DNA from: Burkholderia sp. S171
GTDB taxonomy: Bacteria > Pseudomonadota > Gammaproteobacteria > Burkholderiales > Burkholderiaceae
Assembly: GCF_009766085.1 (NCBI RefSeq)
Contig: NZ_LMUF01000039.1
Location: 1 to 32,488 of the forward strand
DNA: 32,488 bases
Reading direction: 5' to 3'
In this document: positions 14,504 through 22,864 of the stretch, piece by piece
Layout: every line of letters begins with the position of its first letter
Numbering within the stretch: position 1 is the stretch's first letter
The notes under the pieces: model-generated
The model's input: the letters and a program-made list of their open reading frames with translations, nothing else
The model's database searches: none
Told to the model about the DNA's origin: nothing
Position numbers and translations under genes: made by a program

Positions 14504-15925
14504 TCAATAACGGTAGTGGTTCGGCTTGAACGGACCCATCTTGTCCACGCTGATGTAGTTCGCCTGATAGTCCGACAACACGGTCAGTTCAGCGCCAATA
14601 CGGCCCAGATGCAGGCGCGCAACCTTTTCATCAAGGTGCTTGGGCAAAACGTAGACCTTGTTTTCGTACTTGTCGCCGTGCACGAACAATTCGATCTGAG
14701 CGATCGTCTGGTTGGTAAACGATGCCGACATCACGAACGACGGGTGCCCCGTCGCGCAACCCAGGTTCACCAGGCGGCCTTCAGCCAGCAGGATGATGCG
14801 CTTGCCGTCAGGGAAAATGATGTGATCGACTTGCGGCTTGATGTTGTCCCATGTGTACTGGCGCGTGGAGGCAACGTCGATTTCCGAGTCGAAGTGACCA
14901 ATATTGCAGACGATTGCGTTGTTGCGCATCGCCTTCATGTGGTCATGGCCGATCACGTGGAAATTGCCCGTAGCGGTCACGAAAATGTCGGCCTTGTCGG
15001 CGGCATATTCCATGGTCACTACGCGGTAGCCTTCCATGGCTGCTTGCAACGCGCAGATCGGGTCGATTTCCGTGACCCACACCGTCGCGCCCAGACCGCG
15101 CAGCGATTGCGCGCAACCCTTGCCCACATCGCCGTAACCGGCAACCACCGCGATCTTGCCGGCGATCATCACATCGGTCGCGCGCTTGATACCGTCCACC
15201 AGCGATTCACGGCAGCCATACAGGTTGTCGAACTTCGACTTCGTGACCGAGTCATTCACGTTGATGGCCGGGAACGGCAGGCGCCCTTCCTTTTCCATCT
15301 GATACAGACGATGCACGCCCGTGGTCGTTTCTTCCGTCACGCCCTGAATGTGCACGAGGCGCTTGGAATACCACGTCGGGTCGATATCGAGATGAGCCGC
15401 AATCGACTTGTACAGCGCGACTTCTTCTTCGTTTTCCGGCTTGCCGATGACCGAGCGGTCCTTTTCTGCCTTCGAGCCGAGGATCAGCAGCAACGTGGCG
15501 TCGCCGCCGTCGTCGAGGATCATGTTGGCGAATTCGCCGTTCGGCCATTCGAAGATGCGGTGGGAGAATTCCCAGTATTCGTCGAGCGATTCGCCCTTGA
15601 ATGCGAACACCGGCACACCGCCTTGGGCGATTGCCGAGGCAGCGTGGTCCTGCGTCGAGAAAATGTTGCACGATGCCCAGCGGACGTCCGCGCCGAGTGC
15701 TGTCAGTGTTTCGATCAGCACGCCGGTCTGGATGGTCATGTGCAGCGAACCCGCGATACGCGCGCCCTTCAGCGGCTGCGATACCTTGTATTCCTCACGC
15801 GTTTGCATAAGGCCGGGCATTTCCGTTTCGGCGATGTTCAGTTCCTTGCGGCCCCAGGCAGCAAGAGACATATCGGCGACGACGAAATCTTTGTTTGTGT
15901 TTGAATCGAGAACTGCGGCGTTCAT
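14504..15925 (-). CDS. ahcY: Adenosylhomocysteinase
   Basis: This 473-residue enzyme splits S-adenosylhomocysteine into adenosine and homocysteine, relieving product inhibition of methyltransferases. The sequence shows LAAWGRKELNIAETEMPGLM at the start, WASCNIFSTQDHAAS and NVNDSVTKSKFDNLYGCRES (active-site region). The NAD-binding GYGDVGKGCAQSLRGLGA lies near residue 265 and NIGHFDSEID near 345. The terminal FKPNHYRY has the lysine and tyrosine that reach the partner subunit's NAD. The ATG at 15925 follows a strong AGGAGGG-type ribosome site. An ORF extension upstream crosses the riboswitch and is not translated. It heads the operon with a holin-like gene and metF. Confidence 0.95.
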   Translation of the reverse strand: MNAAVLDSNTNKDFVVADMSLAAWGRKELNIAETEMPGLMQTREEYKVSQPLKGARIAGSLHMTIQTGVLIETLTALGADVRWASCNIFSTQDHAASAIAQGGVPVFAFKGESLDEYWEFSHRIFEWPNGEFANMILDDGGDATLLLILGSKAEKDRSVIGKPENEEEVALYKSIAAHLDIDPTWYSKRLVHIQGVTEETTTGVHRLYQMEKEGRLPFPAINVNDSVTKSKFDNLYGCRESLVDGIKRATDVMIAGKIAVVAGYGDVGKGCAQSLRGLGATVWVTEIDPICALQAAMEGYRVVTMEYAADKADIFVTATGNFHVIGHDHMKAMRNNAIVCNIGHFDSEIDVASTRQYTWDNIKPQVDHIIFPDGKRIILLAEGRLVNLGCATGHPSFVMSASFTNQTIAQIELFVHGDKYENKVYVLPKHLDEKVARLHLGRIGAELTVLSDYQANYISVDKMGPFKPNHYRY

Positions 15926-15962
15926 CACGCCCTCCTTTCTAAATGGAAATATAGAAATTTGA

Positions 15963-16093
15963 CGTGAGCGCCGTTCGATGCGGTGGTTCAACAAGCGCTT
16001 ACTGATCTGAAAGCGCCGGTCACTCCGTCCGATTGAATACTTCGAGCCTGGCGGCCTTCGTTGTTGAAAGCCGTCGCAACGCTCCTCGAAGCG
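15963..16093 (-). promoter_or_regulatory. SAH riboswitch in the ahcY leader
   Basis: On the minus strand P1 pairs CTTCGAG (16091-16085) with CTCGAAG (16046-16040). The family core GAGGAGCGTTGCGACGG follows. P2 is an 8-base stem (CGGCTTTC with GAAGGCCG) with loop AACAAC, then the conserved CCAGGCTCGAAG. The pseudoknot strand GGCGCTC (15972-15966) within GAACGGCGCTCA pairs with GAGCGTT (16084-16078), using two U-G pairs. Between P1 and the pseudoknot strand lies an insertion of about 60 bases with its own hairpin (GCGCTT/AAGCGC), matching the variable P3. It should turn ahcY expression on when SAH accumulates, probably by freeing the AGGAGGG site just downstream. Confidence 0.9.
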
Positions 16094-16100
16094 AGTTCGG

Positions 16101-16109
16101 ATTGTAGCA
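16101..16109 (-). promoter_or_regulatory. Extended -10 promoter for ahcY
   Basis: The minus strand reads TGC-TACAAT, an extended -10. The expected start, about seven bases on, falls near 16094, directly before riboswitch P1 at 16091. The -35 region is poor, as usual for extended -10 promoters. Confidence 0.55.
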
Positions 16110-16236
16110 AATTGGGATGGAGGGAGCGCGTTTGCGCGTGGACTTTGTTTTACCCGCGTGCGGACGATAGCCCCGCGCTCCAAAACCTATAACGCGCGCC
16201 ACAACATAATAAAAGTGACTTAAACTTATCGAATGC

Positions 16237-16251
16237 ATTCCAATCTGGAAT
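16237..16251. promoter_or_regulatory. LysR-type binding motif upstream of the LysR gene
   Basis: ATTCCA-ATC-TGGAAT is a perfect inverted repeat containing T-N11-A, the LysR-box form. It lies 14 bases before the ATG, where a bound regulator would block its own transcription. A further palindrome GAATGCATTC (16231-16240) overlaps it. The divergent ahcY promoter is about 140 bases away. Confidence 0.5.
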
Positions 16252-16264
16252 TCAGGGGATCTGT

Positions 16265-17218
16265 ATGGAATTGCGATCGTTGCGGTATTTCGTCGAGGTC
16301 GTGAAGCAAAAAAGCTTCACCGCTGCGGCAGAGAAAATGTTCGTTACGCAGCCGACCATCAGCAAGATGGTGAAGTCGCTCGAGGACGAAATAGGGTCGC
16401 CGCTGCTGTTGCGCGAGAGTCGCCAGATGGTGCTCACCGACGCCGGCCAGATCGTCTATCAGCGAGGACTCGAAGTGCTCGCGGCGCACGCGCAACTCGA
16501 AGCTGAACTCAACGATCTCGGCAAACTCGGGCGCGGCACGCTCACTATCGGGATTCCGCCGATGGGCGGATCGCTGTTCACCCCGGCTATAGCAACGTTT
16601 AAGAAGCGGTATCCGAAGGTGGAGCTGAAGCTTTTCGAACGCGGTTCCAAAGCCATTGAAGCGGCGTTGATCGACGGCGAAATGGAGCTCGGCGGCGTGC
16701 TGCAACCGGTCGATCTCGCCACGTTCGACGTGCTGCCGATCAGCCGCCAGTTACTCTGGCTCGTTGCGCCAAAAGGCTCGCGCTGGGATGCGCTGGTGGA
16801 CGTGCCGCTCGCCGATCTCGCGCCGGAGCCGTTCGTGTTCTACGGTGAAAGCCTGGCGTTGTCGGATCTCGTGCTCAACGCCTGTCACGAAGTGGGGTTC
16901 ACGCCGACTATCGTGGGGCGCAGCGGTCATTGGGATTTCATGGCGGCGCTGGTGCAGGCGGGTGTTGGCATTGCGTTGCTGCCGGCGCCGTATTGCCGGC
17001 GACTCGATGTCAACGCGTTCACCTGCCGGCCGGTGGTCGCGCCAGAAATTCATTGGGACATGGCCGTGGGCTGGCGGCGCAACGGCTATTTGTCAAACGC
17101 GGCGCGCGCGTGGCTGGAGGTTGTACGGCAAACACTGCCGGCCAATCTCGGCGATGACTTCCTGCAAGGTCCCGCTGAACGATTCCCGGCGCGCGTGCGC
17201 AACGCCGCGCCACGGTAA
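16265..17218 (+). CDS. LysR-family transcriptional regulator
   Basis: This 317-residue protein has the LysR HTH at residues 3-60 (LRYFVEVVKQKSFTAAAEKM, then VTQPTISKMVKSLEDEIG), a linker helix, and a periplasmic-binding-protein-like effector domain from about 90 to 295 (RGTLTIGIPPMGG, GEMELGGVLQPVD, LVQAGVGIALLPAPY). It resembles the CynR/CbbR-like group but I cannot name the target. It is divergent from ahcY with 339 bases between, and ends before a strong bidirectional terminator. It may control itself through the palindrome before its start. Whether it touches ahcY is open. Confidence 0.9.
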   Translation: MELRSLRYFVEVVKQKSFTAAAEKMFVTQPTISKMVKSLEDEIGSPLLLRESRQMVLTDAGQIVYQRGLEVLAAHAQLEAELNDLGKLGRGTLTIGIPPMGGSLFTPAIATFKKRYPKVELKLFERGSKAIEAALIDGEMELGGVLQPVDLATFDVLPISRQLLWLVAPKGSRWDALVDVPLADLAPEPFVFYGESLALSDLVLNACHEVGFTPTIVGRSGHWDFMAALVQAGVGIALLPAPYCRRLDVNAFTCRPVVAPEIHWDMAVGWRRNGYLSNAARAWLEVVRQTLPANLGDDFLQGPAERFPARVRNAAPR

Positions 17219-17236
17219 CAAGTCACCAAGTACCAA

Positions 17237-17276
17237 AAAAACACCCTGTCCCGCTCGCGCGGGACAGGGTGTTTTT
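17237..17276. terminator. Bidirectional intrinsic terminator
   Basis: An 18-base perfect stem (AAAAACACCCTGTCCCGC with its complement) closes a TCGC loop. Each arm starts or ends with A5/T5, so it can act on the LysR transcript and on the OmpA-family transcript arriving from the right. Confidence 0.92.
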
Positions 17277-17321
17277 GCTTGCTACGTCAGTACCGGACCA
17301 TTCCAGCGTCCGGTCCGGCGA

Positions 17322-19004
17322 TTATTCCTGCACTGAAAAGTCGATGCGGCGGTTAGCGAAACGTCCGCTGGCCGTTGCGTTATCAGCGATCGGATTAGCA
17401 TCGCCGAAACCTTGCGCCGTCAGCGAATCAGCAGAAACGCCATGCTTCACAAGGAACGCACGCACGGCTTCCGCGCGCTTCTTCGACAACGCCAAATTCG
17501 TGCTCGGCTGGCCGACATTGTCCGAATAACCACCCACGTTCAGCTTGACCGCCTTGCCCTTCGCCTCGCACGCCTTCAGCACTTCTGCCGATTTTGCCAA
17601 CGCCAGTTGCGCGTCTTGCGGCGGCACGTCTGAGCCCGTACGGAAGTTGATGACTTGCAGGTTCAGGACCTTGGTGACATCGGTGGCAGAGCAATCATCG
17701 CTCAACGACGAGAACGCGCTCATGAACGATTCCTTCGCGCTTGCAACTGCTTGCGTGACGTTGAACGTGCCGATGGTAAAGCCAGCGCCAAACAACGTCT
17801 TCAACTTGTCCATCCAGCCGTTGCGCACGTCGGCAGCCGATCCGCTCAACTCGATCTTCTCACCCGACAACTTGGCTTCCGCGCCCGGCAATTGCATCAG
17901 CGGCAACAGGCCGTCGAGCTTGTCGAGCCAGCTAGCCGGCTTGGTGTCCGGGTCAACGGCAATGGTCGCGTTCAGATGATCCGCGCCGAACTTCGCCGTC
18001 AGTGCGGCGAGCAGCTTGGCCTTCTCTTCTTCGCTGCCGACCGTTGCGTGAATGGCCGGTGCGCCGAGCTTGTCGACGGTGAACGTCAGCAGCGCGTCCT
18101 TCGTAGGTGCCGGTGCGGCAGCAGGTGCCGAAGCCGGAGCGGCTTCCGACGCCGCTTCAACTGCAACCGCCGGAGTCGATGTAACCACGGGCGCTGCGGC
18201 AGACGCTGCTACAGGAGCCGCAGCGGGTGCCGGTGCGACCGGCGCCTGGTTGACGCAGCTACGGCCAAACAGCAGCGCGAGCAACGCCAAAGCGGCGGCC
18301 ACGGCCAGCCACCACCATTTCTTCGATCGAGCCTTCTCTTCCACCACGATGCGGTCAAGCGAAGGATTCACGGCTGACGACGTGCCGCCCACTGTTGACG
18401 GGTGTTCAAGATGCGACGACACCGCTTTCATCTGCGCCGCGACGCCGGACAGGAAGCTACCCGCGCCGCCCAGACCCAGCGCACTGGCGATGTCTTCCGT
18501 CATGCTTGCCTTCACCATCGGCAACTGATGGCCGAGGAGCGTGGGCAACTGGCCGACATTGCCGCCGGACTTCGTGAAGTAATGCTTTAGCACGCCGAAC
18601 AATGCTGTCGTGACGATGCCGCCCAACGCGTGCGTGGCGCCAACCGATACGCCGGTCTTCGCTGCCACCGCGTTGCTCAGCGCGTTCACCCGGTCTTCCG
18701 ATGCCACGCCGCTCGCGAGCCGCGTACCCGACGCGAGCAACGATTGCAGGCCGTCGCCGTGGACGAGTTGCGGCAGCATATCGACGATATTGGCGTTCGA
18801 ATCCGGCGACATGATCGACGCGAACAAGCTGCGCGCGCCTTCAGGCGATGCCGCTTTGTTCATCAGCGACCCGACGAGTGCGGGCGCGATCATGCCGACC
18901 ACGCGCTTCGCTGCTTCGGGAGCAACGCCCAATTTTGTAGCGAGTTGTTGCAACACGCTTTCGGTCAAAGCGCCCTGTACTAGCTGAATAACATTGATGC
19001 TCAT
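17322..19004 (-). CDS. DUF937-transmembrane-OmpA family protein
   Basis: This is a 560-residue protein of unusual build. Residues 1-150 form a DUF937 (YidB-like) helical domain (LVQGALTESVLQQLATKLGV at the start, then GGIVTTALFGVLKHYF near 128). A membrane helix at about 230-247 (WWWLAVAAALALLALLFG) follows, then an Ala/Pro-rich linker to residue 300. A middle domain at about 305-415 looks like the BON-type repeat of OmpATb-like proteins (ITHATVGSEEEK-like and EKIELSGSAADVRNG segments). The C-terminal OmpA peptidoglycan-binding domain is at about 448-558 (VINFRTGSDVPP, LNVGGYSDNVGQ, LSKKRAEAVRAFL, NRRIDFSV). The topology puts DUF937 in the cytoplasm and OmpA in the periplasm. It is transcribed alone and ends at the bidirectional terminator. 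Function is unknown; cell-envelope anchoring is inferred. Confidence 0.82.
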   Translation of the reverse strand: MSINVIQLVQGALTESVLQQLATKLGVAPEAAKRVVGMIAPALVGSLMNKAASPEGARSLFASIMSPDSNANIVDMLPQLVHGDGLQSLLASGTRLASGVASEDRVNALSNAVAAKTGVSVGATHALGGIVTTALFGVLKHYFTKSGGNVGQLPTLLGHQLPMVKASMTEDIASALGLGGAGSFLSGVAAQMKAVSSHLEHPSTVGGTSSAVNPSLDRIVVEEKARSKKWWWLAVAAALALLALLFGRSCVNQAPVAPAPAAAPVAASAAAPVVTSTPAVAVEAASEAAPASAPAAAPAPTKDALLTFTVDKLGAPAIHATVGSEEEKAKLLAALTAKFGADHLNATIAVDPDTKPASWLDKLDGLLPLMQLPGAEAKLSGEKIELSGSAADVRNGWMDKLKTLFGAGFTIGTFNVTQAVASAKESFMSAFSSLSDDCSATDVTKVLNLQVINFRTGSDVPPQDAQLALAKSAEVLKACEAKGKAVKLNVGGYSDNVGQPSTNLALSKKRAEAVRAFLVKHGVSADSLTAQGFGDANPIADNATASGRFANRRIDFSVQE

Positions 19005-19328
19005 TTAATTGCCTTTTCCTTACTTGCGTGATTGCGCTAACCGCCCACATTGAGCGAAGCAGATTATAGATTCGGCAATAGGGAAGCAAGGACTACGGAT
19101 TAAAAATCAGAAATACCTCAAAGCGGAAAATTTGAGACGATTCTTGAAATATCTCGAATTACTAATGAATTCCATCGCAGGGATGCAGTAATCGAATCAC
19201 AAATATTGAATGAAGGTTAATTCGCGCTATTCATTTCATTTGGTGAAGCAGCGGTACATGACGGCGATCAAGCTTTTTGCAAAAATTGAGACAAGCGAGC
19301 AAACTGAATCAACGCGTGACGGAGGCAA
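19005..19328. other. AT-rich divergent intergenic region
   Basis: This 324-base gap lies between the divergent DUF937-OmpA gene and the acyl-CoA dehydrogenase. Its middle (about 19080-19260) is clearly more AT-rich than the genes. It contains an inverted repeat ATTACT (19158-19163) with AGTAAT (19187-19192), with CATC/GATG nested inside. No promoter could be fixed with confidence. A GGAGG ribosome site at 19321-19325 serves the plus-strand gene. Confidence 0.5.
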
Positions 19329-21023
19329 ATGATGCGTTCATCCACCTACGGCCAAACACACGAAGTCACCAATCAGGCTGCGCCGCTCGAGCGTTACAAC
19401 GCGCTCTCAAGCGACCGGGCGCTGGTCAGCGCGATCCAGCGCGAAGGCGCGGCGTGGCACCTCGATACCCTCAGCCGCGACGGCCTGGCGCTCACCCATC
19501 CGGATACGCTTGCGCTCGCCGACCTGGCTAATCGGCATACGCCCGAACATCTCCCGTTCAGCGCGCGCGGCGAGCGTATTGATGCAATCGAATTCCATCC
19601 GGCGTGGCACACGCTGCTTTCCATGCTGCGCGAGCAAGGCCTTCATTCGCTGCCGTTTGAAACTGCCGTGCCGAAAGCCGGCTCCATGGCCGCGCGCGCC
19701 GCCGGATATTTTCTCCACGCGCAACTGGAAAGCGGTTCGTTGTGTCCGCTGACCATGACGTTCGCGAGCATTCCCGTGTTGCAGCAGGAACCCGCGTTGT
19801 ACGCAAAGCTGAAAGCGCAATTGCTTTCACGCCACCACGATCCACGCGATATCCCGCTCGACGCCGGCAAGCAATCGATGATGATCGGCATGGGCATGAC
19901 CGAGAAACAAGGCGGCTCGGACGTGCGCAGCAACCGGACCCGCGCGATGGCGACGGGTGCGGGCGGACGGGGCGGCGAATATCGGCTGATTGGCCATAAA
20001 TGGTTCTTCTCGGCACCTCAATGCGACGCGCATCTCGTGCTTGCAGGCACCGGCGACGATACCCAGGAAAACGGCCCGGTCTCCTGCTTCTATGTGCCGC
20101 GTTTCTCGCCGGATGGATCGAAGAACGCCGTGCAGGTCCAGCAACTCAAGGACAAGCTCGGCAACCGCTCGAACGTCAGCAGCGAAGTCGAATTCCTCGA
20201 CGCCTACGGCATCATGATTGGCGACGAAGGGCGCGGCGTACCGACGATCATCGAAATGGCGAACTTCACACGTCTGGATTGCGTGATCGGCAGCGCCGCG
20301 TTGATGCGCGCCGCGCTGATCCAGGCGGTTCATCACGCGCGGTATCGGCAGGTCTTCGGCGCGAAGCTCATCGACCAGCCGCTGATGCGCAACGTTCTCG
20401 CCGATCTCGCGCTGGAATCCGAAGCAGCCACCGTGCTGTTCATGCGACTCGCGGGCGCCTTCGAGAATTCAGCGAAGCCGGAAGAACGCGCGTGGCGCCG
20501 TATCGTGACACCGGCGGCGAAGTTCTGGGTCTGCAAGCGCGCGCTGGAATTCACGGGTGAAGCGATGGAGGTTTGGGGAGGAAACGGTTACGTCGAAACG
20601 GGACCGATGGCGCGGTTTTATCGTGAGGCTCCGGTGAATTCGATCTGGGAAGGATCGGGGAACGTGATGTGCCTCGACGTGCTGCGGGCATTCGAACGCG
20701 AACCCGATGCGGCCCGTGCGCTATTCGATTCGTGGCAGGCGGTGGCGGGTGAACATCGCGTACTCGGCGATGCGCTGAAGGCGCTGCTCGCCATGCTGAA
20801 AGGTGACCCGGCTACGCGGGAAGCGTCGGCGCGGGGGATCGCGCAACAACTGGTGCTCACCGCGCAAGGGGTTCTGCTCGCGCAGCACGCGCCGGCGGAC
20901 GTGGCGGCGGCGTTCATCGAAACGCGTCTCGGCGATGCGCGTGGTTCCGTCAATCGCGTGTACGGAACGCTGCAGGCAACGTTTGATTTCAACGCAGTGA
21001 TCGAGCGTGCATTCGCGGGGTAG
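19329..21023 (+). CDS. AidB-like acyl-CoA dehydrogenase
   Basis: This 564-residue FAD enzyme is of the AidB/isovaleryl-CoA-dehydrogenase-like type. Landmarks are the N-terminal EVTNQAAPLERYNALSSD-like stretch (EVTNQAAPLERYN), GMGMTEKQGGSDVRSN near residue 195 (FAD region), LDCVIGSAALMRAALIQAV near 310, ARYRQVFGAKLIDQPLMRN, and EVWGGNGYVETGPMARFYRE near 417. SIWEGSGNVMCLDVLRA carries the glutamate expected as the catalytic base. E. coli AidB binds DNA and is induced by alkylation; close relatives are often simple acyl-CoA dehydrogenases. The substrate cannot be read from sequence. The first two codons are both ATG; GGAGG lies three bases before the first. Confidence 0.88.
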   Translation: MMRSSTYGQTHEVTNQAAPLERYNALSSDRALVSAIQREGAAWHLDTLSRDGLALTHPDTLALADLANRHTPEHLPFSARGERIDAIEFHPAWHTLLSMLREQGLHSLPFETAVPKAGSMAARAAGYFLHAQLESGSLCPLTMTFASIPVLQQEPALYAKLKAQLLSRHHDPRDIPLDAGKQSMMIGMGMTEKQGGSDVRSNRTRAMATGAGGRGGEYRLIGHKWFFSAPQCDAHLVLAGTGDDTQENGPVSCFYVPRFSPDGSKNAVQVQQLKDKLGNRSNVSSEVEFLDAYGIMIGDEGRGVPTIIEMANFTRLDCVIGSAALMRAALIQAVHHARYRQVFGAKLIDQPLMRNVLADLALESEAATVLFMRLAGAFENSAKPEERAWRRIVTPAAKFWVCKRALEFTGEAMEVWGGNGYVETGPMARFYREAPVNSIWEGSGNVMCLDVLRAFEREPDAARALFDSWQAVAGEHRVLGDALKALLAMLKGDPATREASARGIAQQLVLTAQGVLLAQHAPADVAAAFIETRLGDARGSVNRVYGTLQATFDFNAVIERAFAG

Positions 21024-21059
21024 TTGAGGGGATAGCGCGAAAACGTAGCACTCGATGAA

Positions 21060-21401
21060 TCAAGCCGCGCGGCTCCGTCCCTTGCGCACTGGAATTGTCG
21101 GGTCCACTTCTGGCACTGGGCCCGCCTCCACCCCGTTCTCCAGCCGATACAACCACGCAAGCAGTTCCGCCACCGCCTGATAAAGCGCGGGCGGAATGCG
21201 CGAATCCAGGTCAACCTGCATCAGCAGCGACACCATCTCCGGCGATTCATGCACGTACAGCCCCGCGTCCTTTGCGCGCTGCACGATCATTTCAGCAACC
21301 AGCCCGTAGCCCTTCGCGACCACGCGCGGCGCGGCGTCGGCGTTTTTGGTGTCGTAGGTGAGCGCGGTTGCCTGCTTGCGCGAATCGTTGCGCAGACTCA
21401 C
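21060..21401 (-). CDS. FlhB C-terminal-like protein lacking the cleavage motif
   Basis: This 113-residue protein matches the cytoplasmic tail of the flagellar export-gate protein FlhB: ALTYDTKNADAAPRVVAKG, then VAEMIVQRAKDAGLYVHESP and IPPALYQAVAELLAWLYRLE. It lacks the N-P-T-H autocleavage sequence and all membrane helices, so it is equivalent to only the FlhB-CC fragment. Such stand-alone tails (FhlB/FlhX-like) occur in several flagellated bacteria and can partly replace the cleaved part of FlhB in substrate switching. It starts at GTG 21401, overlapping the fliK-like stop (GTGA), so the two are translationally coupled, suggesting a shared role in export switching. Confidence 0.82.
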   Translation of the reverse strand: MSLRNDSRKQATALTYDTKNADAAPRVVAKGYGLVAEMIVQRAKDAGLYVHESPEMVSLLMQVDLDSRIPPALYQAVAELLAWLYRLENGVEAGPVPEVDPTIPVRKGRSRAA

Positions 21402-22786
21402 GTTTCGCTCCCAGCCGATGGCGATGCTGATGCTGATGCTGATATCGCCGGACTAGCGGCATCGGTAACGTGGATGACATCGGCGAAATGGGGAAACGCC
21501 GGATCAGCGGCAAGGTCGGCCAGCGCGTCGCGGGCGTGCACCGACAGTCCGGCGAGTTGCAATCCCGCGGCGTCGAGTTGTTGCCGGAAATGATCGCCAT
21601 CGGCGGCAAGACGGGCGGCGCCGCCCTCGCTCGCATTCAACCGCACCACGAGCTGCTGGCCGGTGAGCACGAGATCGGCGTCCACATTACCGAGCGTGGG
21701 CAAGCTCAGCGTGACGCGCGTGTGCCAGGCGCGGTCCGTATCGGCTGATCTTGTCCCCCCGCCGCTCTCCTGAGACGGATCGCGCCCATACGGAGCGCGG
21801 TTCTGCGGCTGGATTTCCCAATCGAACTTCGCGCCCGGCCACGCTTCGCCGGACCAGCGAAACTGATCGGAAGCGAGCACGTCGAGCTGCTGGCGGACCA
21901 GCGGAATAGTCGATGGATGAATCCCGGAGGCAATCGCCGCCTGCACGGCCGAATCCTGTTGATGCCCGGACGAAGGCGGCGCGCTTGTTCCTGCTGTCCC
22001 CGCTCCCAGCGCGGCCCCCTGCGCCGCCGGTGAAAACACGCTCGTGGGCATCGCGCGCACTGACGCGGCCATCGCCGCCGCCTGCTGGGGCGTTTGCGGC
22101 GTCGGGACGGGGCGCATGGAATTAGGCGCGTCGGGGGTATCGGCGGCGGCGAAGGTGGGCGGCAACAGCGTTTCATCGATCCAGCCATCGGGCGCCGCGT
22201 CCGCCGCAGCCGGGAAAGAATCCGGCGGCAATTCGCTTGCCAATCTGTCCACGCGCGCCTGGGGTTCATTTCGCATCGATGCGAGCGAACGCTGTCCGCC
22301 CAGCCAGAGCGCGATATGGTTTTCGTAGAAAAGGCCGCTGTCCGCCACAGTCCGCGCCAGCATGGCCGCCAAAACGGGCGCGGGCAAAGGTGGCGCGGGC
22401 GGGTTGACGGCGCTCGCGGCATTCGCCGAGCTGGAGGAAAACAACGACCCGGACAGGCTCTCGAACGCGCTGGCGGCCACGACGAGGCGCGGCGCGGTTG
22501 GCCACAACGGCGAGCTGCCGAGCAAAGCGGGCGTCGCACTGCCGCCGAATCGCGAAATGATGTCCAGTGTACGTGCGATCTCGCTCAACGCGGTCTGCGT
22601 CGACGGGCCGGGCGCGGCATACGCGTTGATAACGGCCGCGGGCGTGGCGACCCGCGGGGTATCGACTAAAAGTTGCGAGGTATTGGCTTGAGGCGCGGTC
22701 GAACTGGTCTGCGTATTGAGCGCGGACAACAGCATGTCGGTGCGGCTGGCAAGCAGCGCAGCGACGGCGGAGTCCAGTCCAGTCAT
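21398..22786 (-). CDS. Second FliK-like flagellar hook-length control protein
   Basis: This 462-residue protein has a long Ala/Pro/Ser-rich N-terminal part with no clear fold and a compact C-terminal FliK-type (Flg_hook) region from about residue 340: WPGAKFDWEIQPQNRAPYG, then HTRVTLSLPTLGNVDADLVL and QQLVVRLNASEGG, ending at about residue 440. It is separate from the standard fliK at 30173-31747. It sits in the fliS-fliT operon and is coupled to the FlhB-tail gene, so it may act on export switching rather than simple hook measuring. Start ATG 22786 has a GAGGAT ribosome site. Confidence 0.78.
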   Translation of the reverse strand: MTGLDSAVAALLASRTDMLLSALNTQTSSTAPQANTSQLLVDTPRVATPAAVINAYAAPGPSTQTALSEIARTLDIISRFGGSATPALLGSSPLWPTAPRLVVAASAFESLSGSLFSSSSANAASAVNPPAPPLPAPVLAAMLARTVADSGLFYENHIALWLGGQRSLASMRNEPQARVDRLASELPPDSFPAAADAAPDGWIDETLLPPTFAAADTPDAPNSMRPVPTPQTPQQAAAMAASVRAMPTSVFSPAAQGAALGAGTAGTSAPPSSGHQQDSAVQAAIASGIHPSTIPLVRQQLDVLASDQFRWSGEAWPGAKFDWEIQPQNRAPYGRDPSQESGGGTRSADTDRAWHTRVTLSLPTLGNVDADLVLTGQQLVVRLNASEGGAARLAADGDHFRQQLDAAGLQLAGLSVHARDALADLAADPAFPHFADVIHVTDAASPAISASASASPSAGSET

Positions 22787-22864
22787 GCCAATATCCTCGG
22801 GTCAGCAATCCAGCCGAACGGCCGGCCACCGGTTTCAATGAGCCGCGAACGCGTCAAAACGCGT

